The position numbers were made by a program, and so were the translations under genes. A stretch of DNA of 64,000 nt, from contig NZ_QWDD01000001.1 of NCBI RefSeq assembly GCF_003722355.1, positions 3,339,001-3,403,000 on the forward strand. The letters run 5' to 3'. The notes under the pieces were generated by a model. The model saw only the letters and a program-made list of their open reading frames with translations, did no database searches and had not been told where the DNA came from. Below, piece by piece: positions 51,437-60,077 of the stretch; within the stretch, counting starts at the first letter, position 1, and each line of letters begins with the position of its first letter. The DNA comes from Methylocystis hirsuta (GTDB lineage Bacteria; Pseudomonadota; Alphaproteobacteria; Rhizobiales; Beijerinckiaceae).

Positions 51437-52734
51437 CAAGCGCGCCGCTGTGGCGCGGATACTGGCACCTATTCGCCAGCACGTCCGCGGCCGCCTTTAT
51501 TATGCAAATCGATCTCGCCATGGTCGCGAGACTGGGCGGCCGCGCGTCGGGAGCTTATGCGATTCTGATGCGCATCGCGTTGCTCGATGTCGCCCTCACC
51601 ATCGCTTGCGCCGCCGTTGCGGCGATTGCGCTCGGCCATGCGCAAAAGAATGGCGAGACCGCCGAGGCAATCGAAAAGACTTGCGCGCTCTCCCTCGCGC
51701 TTGGCGTCGCGACGGCGATTTTCGGCTTCTTCGCCTATCCGATCTTTCTTGACGCCCTGATGGGCGACGCCGCAGCCGCTCCCTATATCGGCGCCCCTAT
51801 CGTTTGGCTCGTTGCCGGCACGCCTTTTCGCGTTCTTTCGAATACGCAAGGATTCTTGTTGCACGCCCTCGGACGCGGCGGCTCGGCGCTCACATGGAAA
51901 CTCGCGGAAATTCCCGTGAAAGCCGGGGCCAACGTCCTTTTCATGCAGGCCCTCGGCTTTGGTTTCGCGGGATGTTTTCTCGCGAGCTGCATCGTTTCGG
52001 CCATCGCTTCGATTTGGCTGTGGAGTCGGCTGGAAGCGCATGGCGCGCGTAGAATACGCGTCCCGGAAATCGCGTTCGTCCGCTGTTTTCTAAGCGGGAC
52101 GTTTTGGGAAGCGTTGCGCGTGCTCTCCCCGCGGGCGGCGATGCTCTTCACGCTGGCCCTCTTTTCGCTCCCCTGGCAGAACGGCGCCAACGGCCAGCGT
52201 CTCGACTCATTTGCCGCCGCCCAAACTTTCATGCTGTTCGTAATTGGTCCGCTGATTACGCTGACGCGCTTTCTCGCCATCCGCCTTCCGGCGAAAGCTC
52301 AACTCGACTGGACGCCGGCGCTCGCGCCAGTGGTGCGGCTCGGCGCGCCAATCACACTTGCCGCCGCAGTCATACTGCTGTTCGGGCGCGATTGGATCGG
52401 CGCGACTCTTTACCGTCAACATGGAGCCTGGTGGTCCGTATTCGTCGCCTGCTTGGCGCTCTCCCTGCCAATCCGCTTCGTCGGCAGCATCGTCCGAGGA
52501 CTGACGCTCGCGCAGAGCTCATTCGCAGAACTGACCTCTGTCGATGTGCTTGCGCAGTGGCTCATCGCGCCGCTGTTCATTCTATTTGGACTCGCCGTGA
52601 ACCGTCCGGAGATCGCCTATCAATCTCTGATCTGGCCTGAAGCCCTCGCCGTTTTCTTGATCTGGCTTAACCTTCGATCCGCGCCCGAGGAGCCGGCTGG
52701 CGTCCCGTTGCGCTTGAAAGGACGTGTCCAATGA
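51433..52734 (+). CDS. mbnM: MATE-family exporter MbnM
   Basis: The 433-residue integral membrane protein has about 12 hydrophobic helices and a MATE-type N-terminal region (GYWHLFASTSAAAFIMQIDL, RLGGRASGAYAILMRIALLD). It is the probable exporter of finished methanobactin. Start/stop overlaps of four bases on both sides (with mbnC and mbnF) show tight coupling. The substrate is inferred from operon position. Confidence 0.93.
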   Translation: MTSAPLWRGYWHLFASTSAAAFIMQIDLAMVARLGGRASGAYAILMRIALLDVALTIACAAVAAIALGHAQKNGETAEAIEKTCALSLALGVATAIFGFFAYPIFLDALMGDAAAAPYIGAPIVWLVAGTPFRVLSNTQGFLLHALGRGGSALTWKLAEIPVKAGANVLFMQALGFGFAGCFLASCIVSAIASIWLWSRLEAHGARRIRVPEIAFVRCFLSGTFWEALRVLSPRAAMLFTLALFSLPWQNGANGQRLDSFAAAQTFMLFVIGPLITLTRFLAIRLPAKAQLDWTPALAPVVRLGAPITLAAAVILLFGRDWIGATLYRQHGAWWSVFVACLALSLPIRFVGSIVRGLTLAQSSFAELTSVDVLAQWLIAPLFILFGLAVNRPEIAYQSLIWPEALAVFLIWLNLRSAPEEPAGVPLRLKGRVQ

Positions 52735-54377
52735 GCGTGGAACGAGTCCCTGTTCTCATTGTCGGCGCAGGCTATGCCGGTCTGTCCGCGGCGACGCTCC
52801 TCGCCTGGCGCGGCGTTCCTTGCATCCTCGTGGAGCGACGCGCGTCAACGTCGCTGCTGCCGAAAGCGCACGGGCTGAACCGGCGCAGCATGGAGGTTCT
52901 GCGCGTCGTCGATGGCCTGGAGGATGCGCTGTTCGCAGCAAGCCGCACCGGCGCAAACGATACAACCGTGATCATTGCGGAGACCGTTACGGGTCCGGCG
53001 ATTGAGACGCTGGTGACCAAGATGTCGCTCGATGCGACTCGCGTGTCGCCGAGCAAGATATGCACCGCGGGCCAGGACCGGGTCGAGCCCGTGCTGCTGC
53101 GCTTCGCCCGCAGGAACGGCGCCGATGTCAGATTTTCGACGGCGCTGGCGCGCTTCTCCCAAGGAGAGGACGGCGTTGAAGCGATTTTGCGCGACGAGGC
53201 GTCGGGACGAGAGACGACGGTTCTTGCGGACTACATGATCGCCGCCGACGGCGCCGGCGGAACGATCCGCGACGCCGGCGCCGTGAAGATGGAAGGTCCG
53301 GGAGTGATCGCGGATGCGATGTCGGTGCTGTTCGAGGCCGATCTCGACGCAATCCTGCGGAGAGACGGGTTTGCTCTCTATTATTTTCGCAACAAGGCGT
53401 TCAGCGGCGCCTTCGTCACTTGCGACGAGCCCAATCGCGGCCAGATCAACATCGAATATGATTCCTCCCGCGATCAGGCATCCGATTTCGACGAAGAACG
53501 ATGCCGAGAACTGGTTCGACAATCTCTTGGCGTCCCTGATCTCGCGGTCAAGATTCTCGACATTCGTCCTTGGCGGATGGCCGCTCTTCTTGCCGATCGC
53601 ATGTCCTTTGGCCGGGTGTTTCTTGCCGGCGACTCCGCGCATATCGTGCCGCCGGTCGGCGGCTTGGGCGGACAAACCGCGATCCAGGACGCCGCGGACT
53701 TAGCTTGGAAGCTGGCGCTTGTCGTGAATGGCCATGCCGCTCCCACGCTGCTCGATAGCTATCAGATTGAGCGCAAGCCCGTGGCGCGAATCGCGATCGC
53801 AAGAGCCTTCGCCAATTACGTCGAGCGTCTCCTGCCCGATCGTCAGGAGCTGCGCATTCGGGAAGACGAATACGGTCTGCTCGAAACCGCGATCGGCTAT
53901 CGGTATCGCTCCGACGCGATCATCGCCGACGAAATCGACGACGGCGCAGCGGTCGAAGACCCTCTTCGTCCGAGCGGCGCGCCGGGAACGCGCCTCGCGC
54001 ATGTCTGGCTGCGGCGGGGCGAGGAGACGATCTCCTCTCACGATCTGATCGGACGCGGTTTCATGCTCTTCGCCGGTCCGGACGGCGGCGACTGGATCGA
54101 GGCGGCGCAGCGTGTCGGCCTGCGTTCAGGCGCGCCGCTTGGCGTCTGCCGCTTGGGATTTGACGTCGACGATCCCGAAGGGCTGCTTCTGCCGCGTCTC
54201 GGCGTTTCGCCAGAAGGCGCGCTGCTCGTGCGGCCCGACGGATTCATCTGCTGGCGTTCGCGAGGCCGAAGCCCCGATCCGCTCGCGACGCTCGAAGCGC
54301 GTTTTGCGCGCGTGCGCGGCTTCGACACGCGCCAATCCAGCGGAAGTCTCAAGGCAACGCTCGTGAGCGCAACCTAG
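52731..54377 (+). CDS. mbnF: FAD-dependent monooxygenase MbnF
   Basis: The 548-residue flavoprotein has the GxGxxG dinucleotide motif VLIVGAGYAGLSAATLLAWR, the DG motif YMIAADGAGGTIRDAG and the FAD-ribityl motif FLAGDSAHIVPPVGGLGGQT, all of group A aromatic hydroxylases. In Methylocystis-type clusters MbnF is proposed to alter one heterocycle of the product. It overlaps mbnM and precedes mbnS by 55 bases. Its exact reaction was not derived here. Confidence 0.92.
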   Translation: MSVERVPVLIVGAGYAGLSAATLLAWRGVPCILVERRASTSLLPKAHGLNRRSMEVLRVVDGLEDALFAASRTGANDTTVIIAETVTGPAIETLVTKMSLDATRVSPSKICTAGQDRVEPVLLRFARRNGADVRFSTALARFSQGEDGVEAILRDEASGRETTVLADYMIAADGAGGTIRDAGAVKMEGPGVIADAMSVLFEADLDAILRRDGFALYYFRNKAFSGAFVTCDEPNRGQINIEYDSSRDQASDFDEERCRELVRQSLGVPDLAVKILDIRPWRMAALLADRMSFGRVFLAGDSAHIVPPVGGLGGQTAIQDAADLAWKLALVVNGHAAPTLLDSYQIERKPVARIAIARAFANYVERLLPDRQELRIREDEYGLLETAIGYRYRSDAIIADEIDDGAAVEDPLRPSGAPGTRLAHVWLRRGEETISSHDLIGRGFMLFAGPDGGDWIEAAQRVGLRSGAPLGVCRLGFDVDDPEGLLLPRLGVSPEGALLVRPDGFICWRSRGRSPDPLATLEARFARVRGFDTRQSSGSLKATLVSAT

Positions 54378-54432
54378 CCGCAACCGTGTCATCCTGCTCC
54401 AAAGAAAAATCTTCGCAAAGGAGAGTAGTCGA

Positions 54433-55440
54433 ATGTCCATCCTTTCGCCGGAGCTCCACGCGCCGTCCCAGCCGGAGCCGATTCCCGCGGTTGATCCAAA
54501 GCGGCTCGAAACGATCCAGACCCCCTACCAGGACTTCAACCGGCTATCGCGCGCCAGCGGCGCTTTGGAGACCCTGCCCCTTCGGGCCAAGCGTCAATTC
54601 CGCTCCTATTATTTTTTCAATCCGCCAAAATGGCGGGTCTGGGCGCGTTCGCTCGGCTCCAGCGAACGCATGGCGCCGTCCTTCGCATCGATCGGCGCGG
54701 TGCGCTCCGGCACGTCTTTCCTCTCCTCCTATATTTTCCAGCATCCGCACGTCGTGCTGCCGCTGTCGAAGGAAATCTCCTTCACGGACACGATGCGCGA
54801 ACTCATGGCGCATTTTCCGACGCTCGCGGCGCAAAGGGCGGCGGAGCGGCGAAACGGCGGCGCGATCACCGGCTACTGCACGCCGGTCATGCCCAATCCC
54901 CTCTGGATTTTTGTGGCCCAGTCGATGTTTCCAGACATGCGCATCATCTGCGTTCTGCGTGATCCGGTGGAGCGCACCTTTTCGCACTGGCGATGGGATC
55001 AGAAGCGTTTCAGCCGCAAGATGCAGGATCCGCACTGGAAGGGCTTTCCGGATTTCGAAACCTTGATCGAAGCGGAAAAGGCGACGATACGCGGTGGCGG
55101 CATGGAGCCGCACGCGTTTTCCGGCGCGCGCGCCGGCTATCTGCGCCACAGCATCTACGCGCCCTTTCTGCGCCTGCTGTTCGAAAAATTCGGCAGAGAC
55201 CGCGTTTTCATCGTCGATGCGGCGGAATTTTTTCGAGACCCGCGATCGACGGCGAAGGAGATTTACGCCTTTCTCGGCCTTCCCAAAGTCGAGCCGCTCG
55301 TGATCGAGGAGCAAAACCCGGGTCCGCCCGGAAAGCTTGACGACGGCGTTCGGGCGAATTTGGCCGCGTTCTTCCGGCCCTACAATGAAGAGCTCTACGC
55401 GCTGCTTGATAAGGATTTCGGCTGGGGCGCCGCCCGATAA
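54433..55440 (+). CDS. mbnS: PAPS-dependent sulfotransferase MbnS
   Basis: The 335-residue protein has the 5'-phosphosulfate binding loop [15 protein letters not shown] (near residues 86-100) and the 3'-phosphate site [16 protein letters not shown] (about 173-188). In Methylocystis methanobactins a Thr is sulfated, and MbnS is the expected enzyme; the core here has a Thr between the two Cys. It is the last gene of the mbn plus-strand operon. Confidence 0.93.
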   Translation: MSILSPELHAPSQPEPIPAVDPKRLETIQTPYQDFNRLSRASGALETLPLRAKRQFRSYYFFNPPKWRVWARSLGSSERMAPSFASIGAVRSGTSFLSSYIFQHPHVVLPLSKEISFTDTMRELMAHFPTLAAQRAAERRNGGAITGYCTPVMPNPLWIFVAQSMFPDMRIICVLRDPVERTFSHWRWDQKRFSRKMQDPHWKGFPDFETLIEAEKATIRGGGMEPHAFSGARAGYLRHSIYAPFLRLLFEKFGRDRVFIVDAAEFFRDPRSTAKEIYAFLGLPKVEPLVIEEQNPGPPGKLDDGVRANLAAFFRPYNEELYALLDKDFGWGAAR

Positions 55441-55571
55441 GAGGCCGCATTCCGAGGCAGACCTCTCCTTGCTCCTGGTCCCAGCCCTTGGCGACCCAAC
55501 GGGTGGGCTTCACGGGACGGCGTTCCGGCAATATATGGAGGACGCCGAATTTCCACCGGTTCGAGGATAGG

Positions 55572-56609
55572 ATGAACGCCCACGCCAGGACGCCCGCGAC
55601 CGCCGCGCCGGCGCCGCTTGTCGACCCCTTCGGGCGGACGATTTCCTATCTGCGCGTCTCCGTCACCGACCGATGCGATTTTCGCTGCGTCTATTGCATG
55701 TCGGAACATATGCAATTCCTGCCACGGCGCGACCTGCTGACGCTCGAGGAGCTCGACAGGCTGTGCTCCGCTTTCGTCTCGCGTGGAACCAAGAGGCTGC
55801 GCATCACCGGCGGCGAGCCACTGGTGAGGCACGACGTGATGAAGCTGTTTCGCGCCCTCTCGCGCCATCTCGACACGGGCGCGTTGGAGGAGCTGACGCT
55901 CACCACCAACGGCTCGCAGCTTACGCGTTTCGCGGCCGAACTCGCCGATTGCGGCGTGCGGCGCGTCAATGTCTCTCTCGACACGCTCGACCCAGACCGC
56001 TTCAGGGCCCTGACCCGCACCGGCGCGCATGCGCAGGTTCTGGCGGGGATCGCCGCCGCCCGCGCCGCCGGCCTCAAAGTGAAGCTGAACGCCGTGGCGC
56101 TGAAAGGCGTGAACGAAGACGAATTCGTCCCGCTCGTGCGCTTCGCCCACGAAAACGGGATGGACATGACCTTCATCGAAGTGATGCCGCTCGGCGAACT
56201 CGACGGGCCGGAACGCGCCGACCAATATCTGCCGATGCAGGAGGTGCGCGATCGGCTGAGCGAAGCCTTCACGCTCGACGAGATCGACTATCGCACCGGC
56301 GGCCCCGCGCGCTACGTGCGGTCGCGCGAAACCGGCGGGCGCATCGGCTTCATCACGCCGCTCACCCATAATTTCTGCGAGAGCTGCAATCGCGTGCGCG
56401 TCACCTGCACCGGGACGCTTTATATGTGCCTCGGCCAGGAAGACGCGGCGGACCTTCGCGCGCCGCTGCGCGAAAGCGCCGACGACGCGCTGCTGCACCA
56501 GGCGATCGAGACCGCGATTCTGCGCAAGCCTAAGGGCCACGATTTTGTGATCGATCGAACCGTGCCGGCGCCCGCCGTCTCGCGCCACATGAGCATGACG
56601 GGCGGCTGA
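55572..56609 (+). CDS. moaA: GTP 3',8-cyclase (molybdenum cofactor biosynthesis)
   Basis: The 345-residue radical-SAM enzyme (ATG 55572) has the first cluster motif [18 protein letters not shown], and the second cluster Cys in [19 protein letters not shown]. It ends SRHMSMTGG, the conserved GG tail. It catalyses the first step of molybdopterin synthesis, needed by the sulfite dehydrogenase and arsenite oxidase in this window. It follows mbnS by 131 bases but is probably independent. Confidence 0.95.
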   Translation: MNAHARTPATAAPAPLVDPFGRTISYLRVSVTDRCDFRCVYCMSEHMQFLPRRDLLTLEELDRLCSAFVSRGTKRLRITGGEPLVRHDVMKLFRALSRHLDTGALEELTLTTNGSQLTRFAAELADCGVRRVNVSLDTLDPDRFRALTRTGAHAQVLAGIAAARAAGLKVKLNAVALKGVNEDEFVPLVRFAHENGMDMTFIEVMPLGELDGPERADQYLPMQEVRDRLSEAFTLDEIDYRTGGPARYVRSRETGGRIGFITPLTHNFCESCNRVRVTCTGTLYMCLGQEDAADLRAPLRESADDALLHQAIETAILRKPKGHDFVIDRTVPAPAVSRHMSMTGG

Positions 56610-56805
56610 TAGAACGCCACTCACACCAAGTCTCGCCTGTGTCTATCCAGAGGTGAGACCAATATCTGTCAATTGAATCCCTCTTTGGGCTGGCAGCTTT
56701 GGCAAAGCTTGGATTGCTGTCCGATTCGGCCACCCAAATGCCCCATCGCATTGTGTCAACTCTAAATGCTGGTAGACTCATAGCTGATTTGCAAGGAGGC
56801 GCCGT

Positions 56806-57564
56806 GTGGCGCAAAGCTCGGATATCGAATGGACTGACGCGACGTGGAACCCGGTCACCGGTTGCACGAAGATCGGGCGCGGCTGCGACAACTGCTACGC
56901 TGAGCGTTTTGCCGAGCGGTGGCGGGGAATTGCAGGCCATCCGTACGAACAAGGATTTGACCTCACCCTTTGGCCAAGCCGACTGATGCAGCCCGAGGCT
57001 TGGAAAAAGCCCCGTATGATCTTCGTAAACTCGATGAGTGACCTGTTTCACAAAGAGGTGGAACGCGCTTTCATAGACCAAGTCTTTGACGTGATGGAGC
57101 GTGTCGACTGGCACGTCTATCAAGTCCTAACGAAGCGAAGCTCCCTGATGCGTGCCTATCTTCACAAGCGCTACGGTAGCTCCGCAGTTCCCTCCCACAT
57201 TTGGCTGGGTGTGTCTGTCGAGGACGAACAGCACAAAGGCCGGATTGACCATCTTAAGCAAGTAAACTCTGATGCAAGGTTTATTTCGTTTGAGCCTCTT
57301 CTAAGCCCACTCCATGCAATTGATTTGCGCGGAATCGCTTGGGCGATTGTCGGCGGTGAGAGTGGACCGCGTGCGCGACCCATGCAGGAGGCTTGGGTTC
57401 ACCAAATCCGCGACGCGTGCGAGCGCGATAGTGTCGCCTTTTTCTTTAAGCAATGGGGAGGTGCCCGCCCAAAATCAGGGGGCAGGCTTTTAGACGGCGA
57501 GGAATGGAATGGCTTTCCTTGGCAGATTGTACCGAAATCGATTATCGAGCAGTTGTCACTTTAA
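56806..57564 (+). CDS. Three-Cys-motif protein (phage Gp37/Gp68, DUF5131 family)
   Basis: The 252-residue protein begins at GTG 56806 after AAGGAGG. It carries the diagnostic SDIEWTDATWNPVTGCTKIG followed by GCDNCYAERFAERW, whose cysteines form the three-Cys motif, likely an Fe-S or radical-SAM-like site. FVNSMSDLFHKEVERAFIDQ, WLGVSVEDEQHKGRIDHLK and VGGESGPRARPM are further family marks. Composition is AT-richer with less biased codons than its neighbours, suggesting transfer. The next gene is its classic partner TcmP. Function is unresolved; phage or defence context is commonly seen. Confidence 0.93.
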   Translation: MAQSSDIEWTDATWNPVTGCTKIGRGCDNCYAERFAERWRGIAGHPYEQGFDLTLWPSRLMQPEAWKKPRMIFVNSMSDLFHKEVERAFIDQVFDVMERVDWHVYQVLTKRSSLMRAYLHKRYGSSAVPSHIWLGVSVEDEQHKGRIDHLKQVNSDARFISFEPLLSPLHAIDLRGIAWAIVGGESGPRARPMQEAWVHQIRDACERDSVAFFFKQWGGARPKSGGRLLDGEEWNGFPWQIVPKSIIEQLSL

Positions 57565-57579
57565 GCCGAGAGTGGCGCA

Positions 57580-58482
57580 TTGAAGAATTCGCACGTCAAA
57601 AACACTGTTGGGCCTTGGGCACGGCAAAAACTTGACGGGCTTGAAGCATACCTCGACGCATATACGACGGCGCTTTCGAAGCAAAAATTTGACCTGTACT
57701 ATATCGACGCTTTCGCTGGATCAGGAAAATCACGCTTACGTGGATCTTCGGACGACGACGACCTGCGAAATTCTCCGTTCCTTGACGAGGCGTTCGGAGC
57801 CAGCGAAGTTGAATTCATAGAAGGCTCGCCTCGTCGGGCGCTAGGCCTTTCCAGGCCATTCAAAAAATACTTCTTCTTCGACGCTGAACCCGTTCGAGCT
57901 CAGATTTTGGAGACAGTTGGCAAAGAATATCCGGGAAGAGAATTTTTAGTCGAAATCGGCGATGGTAACGAATTAATTCGCAGCTTGCTTCCTCGGATCG
58001 ACTCGCCGGCGACACGGGGGGTTGCGTTTCTTGATCCGTATGGACAGCATCTTCATTGGCGAACAATTGAAGCCTTAGCCGCAACAAAGCGCTTCGAAGT
58101 CATCATAAACTTTCCACTAGGAATGGCGATCAATCGTCTTATCACAAGATCCGGCGACATTCCGGCGAACTGGCGCAGGGACCTCGATGCATGCTTTGGC
58201 GGCAATGACTGGGATCGCCTCGTTTATGACGACACGCCAACCCTTTTTGGCGATACAGAACGACAAAAAGCTGAGAATGCGGGGCAGCGCCTGCTCGAAT
58301 ACTATTTGGGGCGTCTTAAGGAGATATTTGGTCACGCCGCGACGCCAAGCCTCGTCAGAAACACGCGCGGGGCCCCAATCTATTACATGCTCTGGGCCGG
58401 ACCGCATCCACTTGGCCTTAAAATCGCCGACCATGTTTTGAAGCTGGGAGAGCGCATCGCCTCAAGTCGAAAAAAAACCTAA
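57580..58482 (+). CDS. tcmP: Three-Cys-motif partner protein TcmP
   Basis: The 300-residue protein starts at TTG 57580, 15 bases after the three-Cys-motif gene. TcmP features are VGPWARQKLDGLEAYLDAYT, YYIDAFAGSGKSRLRGS, RGVAFLDPYGQHLHW, EVIINFPLGMAINRL and a methyltransferase-like Rossmann layout (YFFFDAEPVRAQILETVGKE). Its codon use is AT-leaning and atypical for the region. The pair recurs on mobile islands; what it modifies is unknown. Confidence 0.92.
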   Translation: MKNSHVKNTVGPWARQKLDGLEAYLDAYTTALSKQKFDLYYIDAFAGSGKSRLRGSSDDDDLRNSPFLDEAFGASEVEFIEGSPRRALGLSRPFKKYFFFDAEPVRAQILETVGKEYPGREFLVEIGDGNELIRSLLPRIDSPATRGVAFLDPYGQHLHWRTIEALAATKRFEVIINFPLGMAINRLITRSGDIPANWRRDLDACFGGNDWDRLVYDDTPTLFGDTERQKAENAGQRLLEYYLGRLKEIFGHAATPSLVRNTRGAPIYYMLWAGPHPLGLKIADHVLKLGERIASSRKKT

Positions 58483-58576
58483 ACCCCTTGCAAGCGCTGC
58501 TTCTCACCCGGCTTGCGCTCGCCGCACGTACCAAAAGGTGCGGAGTGGGTGATTTCACGCACCCGGAATAATCGAC

Positions 58577-59455
58577 ATGTCAGACTCTAGCACCGTCGCT
58601 TTTATCGGCCTTGGCGTCATGGGTTATCCCATGGCCGGCCACCTTCATCGCGCCGGCCATAAGGTGCGGGTCTATAACCGCACCGCCGCCAAGGCCGAGA
58701 AATTCGTGGCGGACTATCCCGGCGCGGCATGGTTTTCGGCGCCGGCCGAAGCGGCGATGGGCGCGGAGTTCGTCTTTTCCTGCGTCGGCAATGACGACGA
58801 TCTGCGCGCGGTGACGATTGGCGACGGCGGCGCCTTCGCCGGCATGTCGGTGGGAGCGATCTTCGTCGACCATACGACGGCTTCGGCGGAGGTCGCGCGG
58901 GAACTCCACGCCGCGGCGGCCGAGCGCGGGTTCGGCTTCATCGACGCGCCCATTTCCGGCGGGCAGGCCGGAGCCGAAAAGGGCGCGCTGACCGTCATGT
59001 GCGGCGGCGATCCGTCGCGCTTCGCCAAGGCGGAGCCGGTGATCGCCTGCTACGCGCGGGCGTGCCGGCTGATGGGGCCGCCGGGCGCCGGGCAGCTCAC
59101 CAAGATGGTCAACCAGATCGCCATCGCCGGCCTCGTCCAGAGCCTGGCGGAGGCGCTGCATTTCGCCGGCGCCGCCGGTCTCGACGCAGAGAACGTCATC
59201 GATCTCCTAAAGAACGGCGCGGCGCAATCGTGGCAGATGGAAAATCGCACGAAAACAATGCTCGCCGGCGAGTTCGACTTCGGCTTCGCCGTCGAATGGA
59301 TGCGCAAGGACCTTGCGATCTGCCTCGCCGAGGCGCGGCGCAACGGCGCGCGGCTGCCGGTCGCGGCCCTGGTCGACCAATTCTACGCCGAGGTCGAGAA
59401 GATGGGCGGGCGGCGCTGGGACACGTCGAGCCTCATCGCCCGCCTTGAGCGATAG
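58577..59455 (+). CDS. Beta-hydroxyacid dehydrogenase (3-hydroxyisobutyrate/glyoxylate-type reductase)
   Basis: The 292-residue protein has the N-terminal NADP motif VAFIGLGVMGYPMAGHLHRA, the substrate motif IDAPISGGQAGAEKGALTVM, and the catalytic Lys in GPPGAGQLTKMVNQIAIAG. It belongs to the 6-phosphogluconate/hydroxyisobutyrate dehydrogenase superfamily. GHR/GlxR-type tartronate or glyoxylate reduction is possible. It lies downstream of the transferred pair and codon use returns to normal. Confidence 0.9.
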   Translation: MSDSSTVAFIGLGVMGYPMAGHLHRAGHKVRVYNRTAAKAEKFVADYPGAAWFSAPAEAAMGAEFVFSCVGNDDDLRAVTIGDGGAFAGMSVGAIFVDHTTASAEVARELHAAAAERGFGFIDAPISGGQAGAEKGALTVMCGGDPSRFAKAEPVIACYARACRLMGPPGAGQLTKMVNQIAIAGLVQSLAEALHFAGAAGLDAENVIDLLKNGAAQSWQMENRTKTMLAGEFDFGFAVEWMRKDLAICLAEARRNGARLPVAALVDQFYAEVEKMGGRRWDTSSLIARLER

Positions 59456-59618
59456 GGCGGATTTGAGGCTAAATCTTAAACTTTCGTAAATTTCGTGACT
59501 GCGGCGGAACCATTAGCGGGCCGCTGCGTTTCTCCCCGGCAAAAAGAGGAAGCGTCCAGGTTCGCATCGTTTGAGTAGCGATCTGGGGAAATTCCCGATG
59601 ACCCTGTGGGAGCCCTAA

Positions 59619-59936
59619 ATGGCCGTTTCGCGCGAAAGCCCTTTCGCAAGCCGTACGTCGCGGATTATTCTCGGATTCACAGTCGCCATCTGCGCGGTTG
59701 CTGCTGTCGCAGCCGCGCCTTCAGCGTCTGATCCGAAGATTCAATCCACCGCCACTGGCGTCCAAGCCGCCGTGAGCCTGAGCGACGTCGGCATGCGACC
59801 GCTTGCGCGCGGACCGGCGATCCGAGTGGGGCGCGCCTTCGGCGCGGAGGATGAAGATTGCACGCTCGTCATCACGCCGAAAACTGACGAGCGGGGTCGC
59901 GTCCGTTACATGCGTAGCGTCTCCTGCGCCAATTGA
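59619..59936 (+). CDS. Small exported hypothetical protein
   Basis: The 105-residue product has a hydrophobic signal segment (ILGFTVAICAVAAVAAAPSA) and a mature part with two Cys (EDCTLVITPKTDERGRVRYM and SCAN at the end). No family was recognised. It stands alone between the dehydrogenase gene and the convergent ars block. Confidence 0.55.
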   Translation: MAVSRESPFASRTSRIILGFTVAICAVAAVAAAPSASDPKIQSTATGVQAAVSLSDVGMRPLARGPAIRVGRAFGAEDEDCTLVITPKTDERGRVRYMRSVSCAN

Positions 59937-60077
59937 CGCCGAGAGTCGCGCACCCGGATTAGGCCAAAGGGCTGGCCTTGGGCGAGGATCGTTCGGAAAC
60001 GGACGTCTTCGCCTTTTTCTTTTTTCCGGTCGAATGATCCGCTCGTTCCTTGCAGGCCGAACAGGATGACGAGCGTT

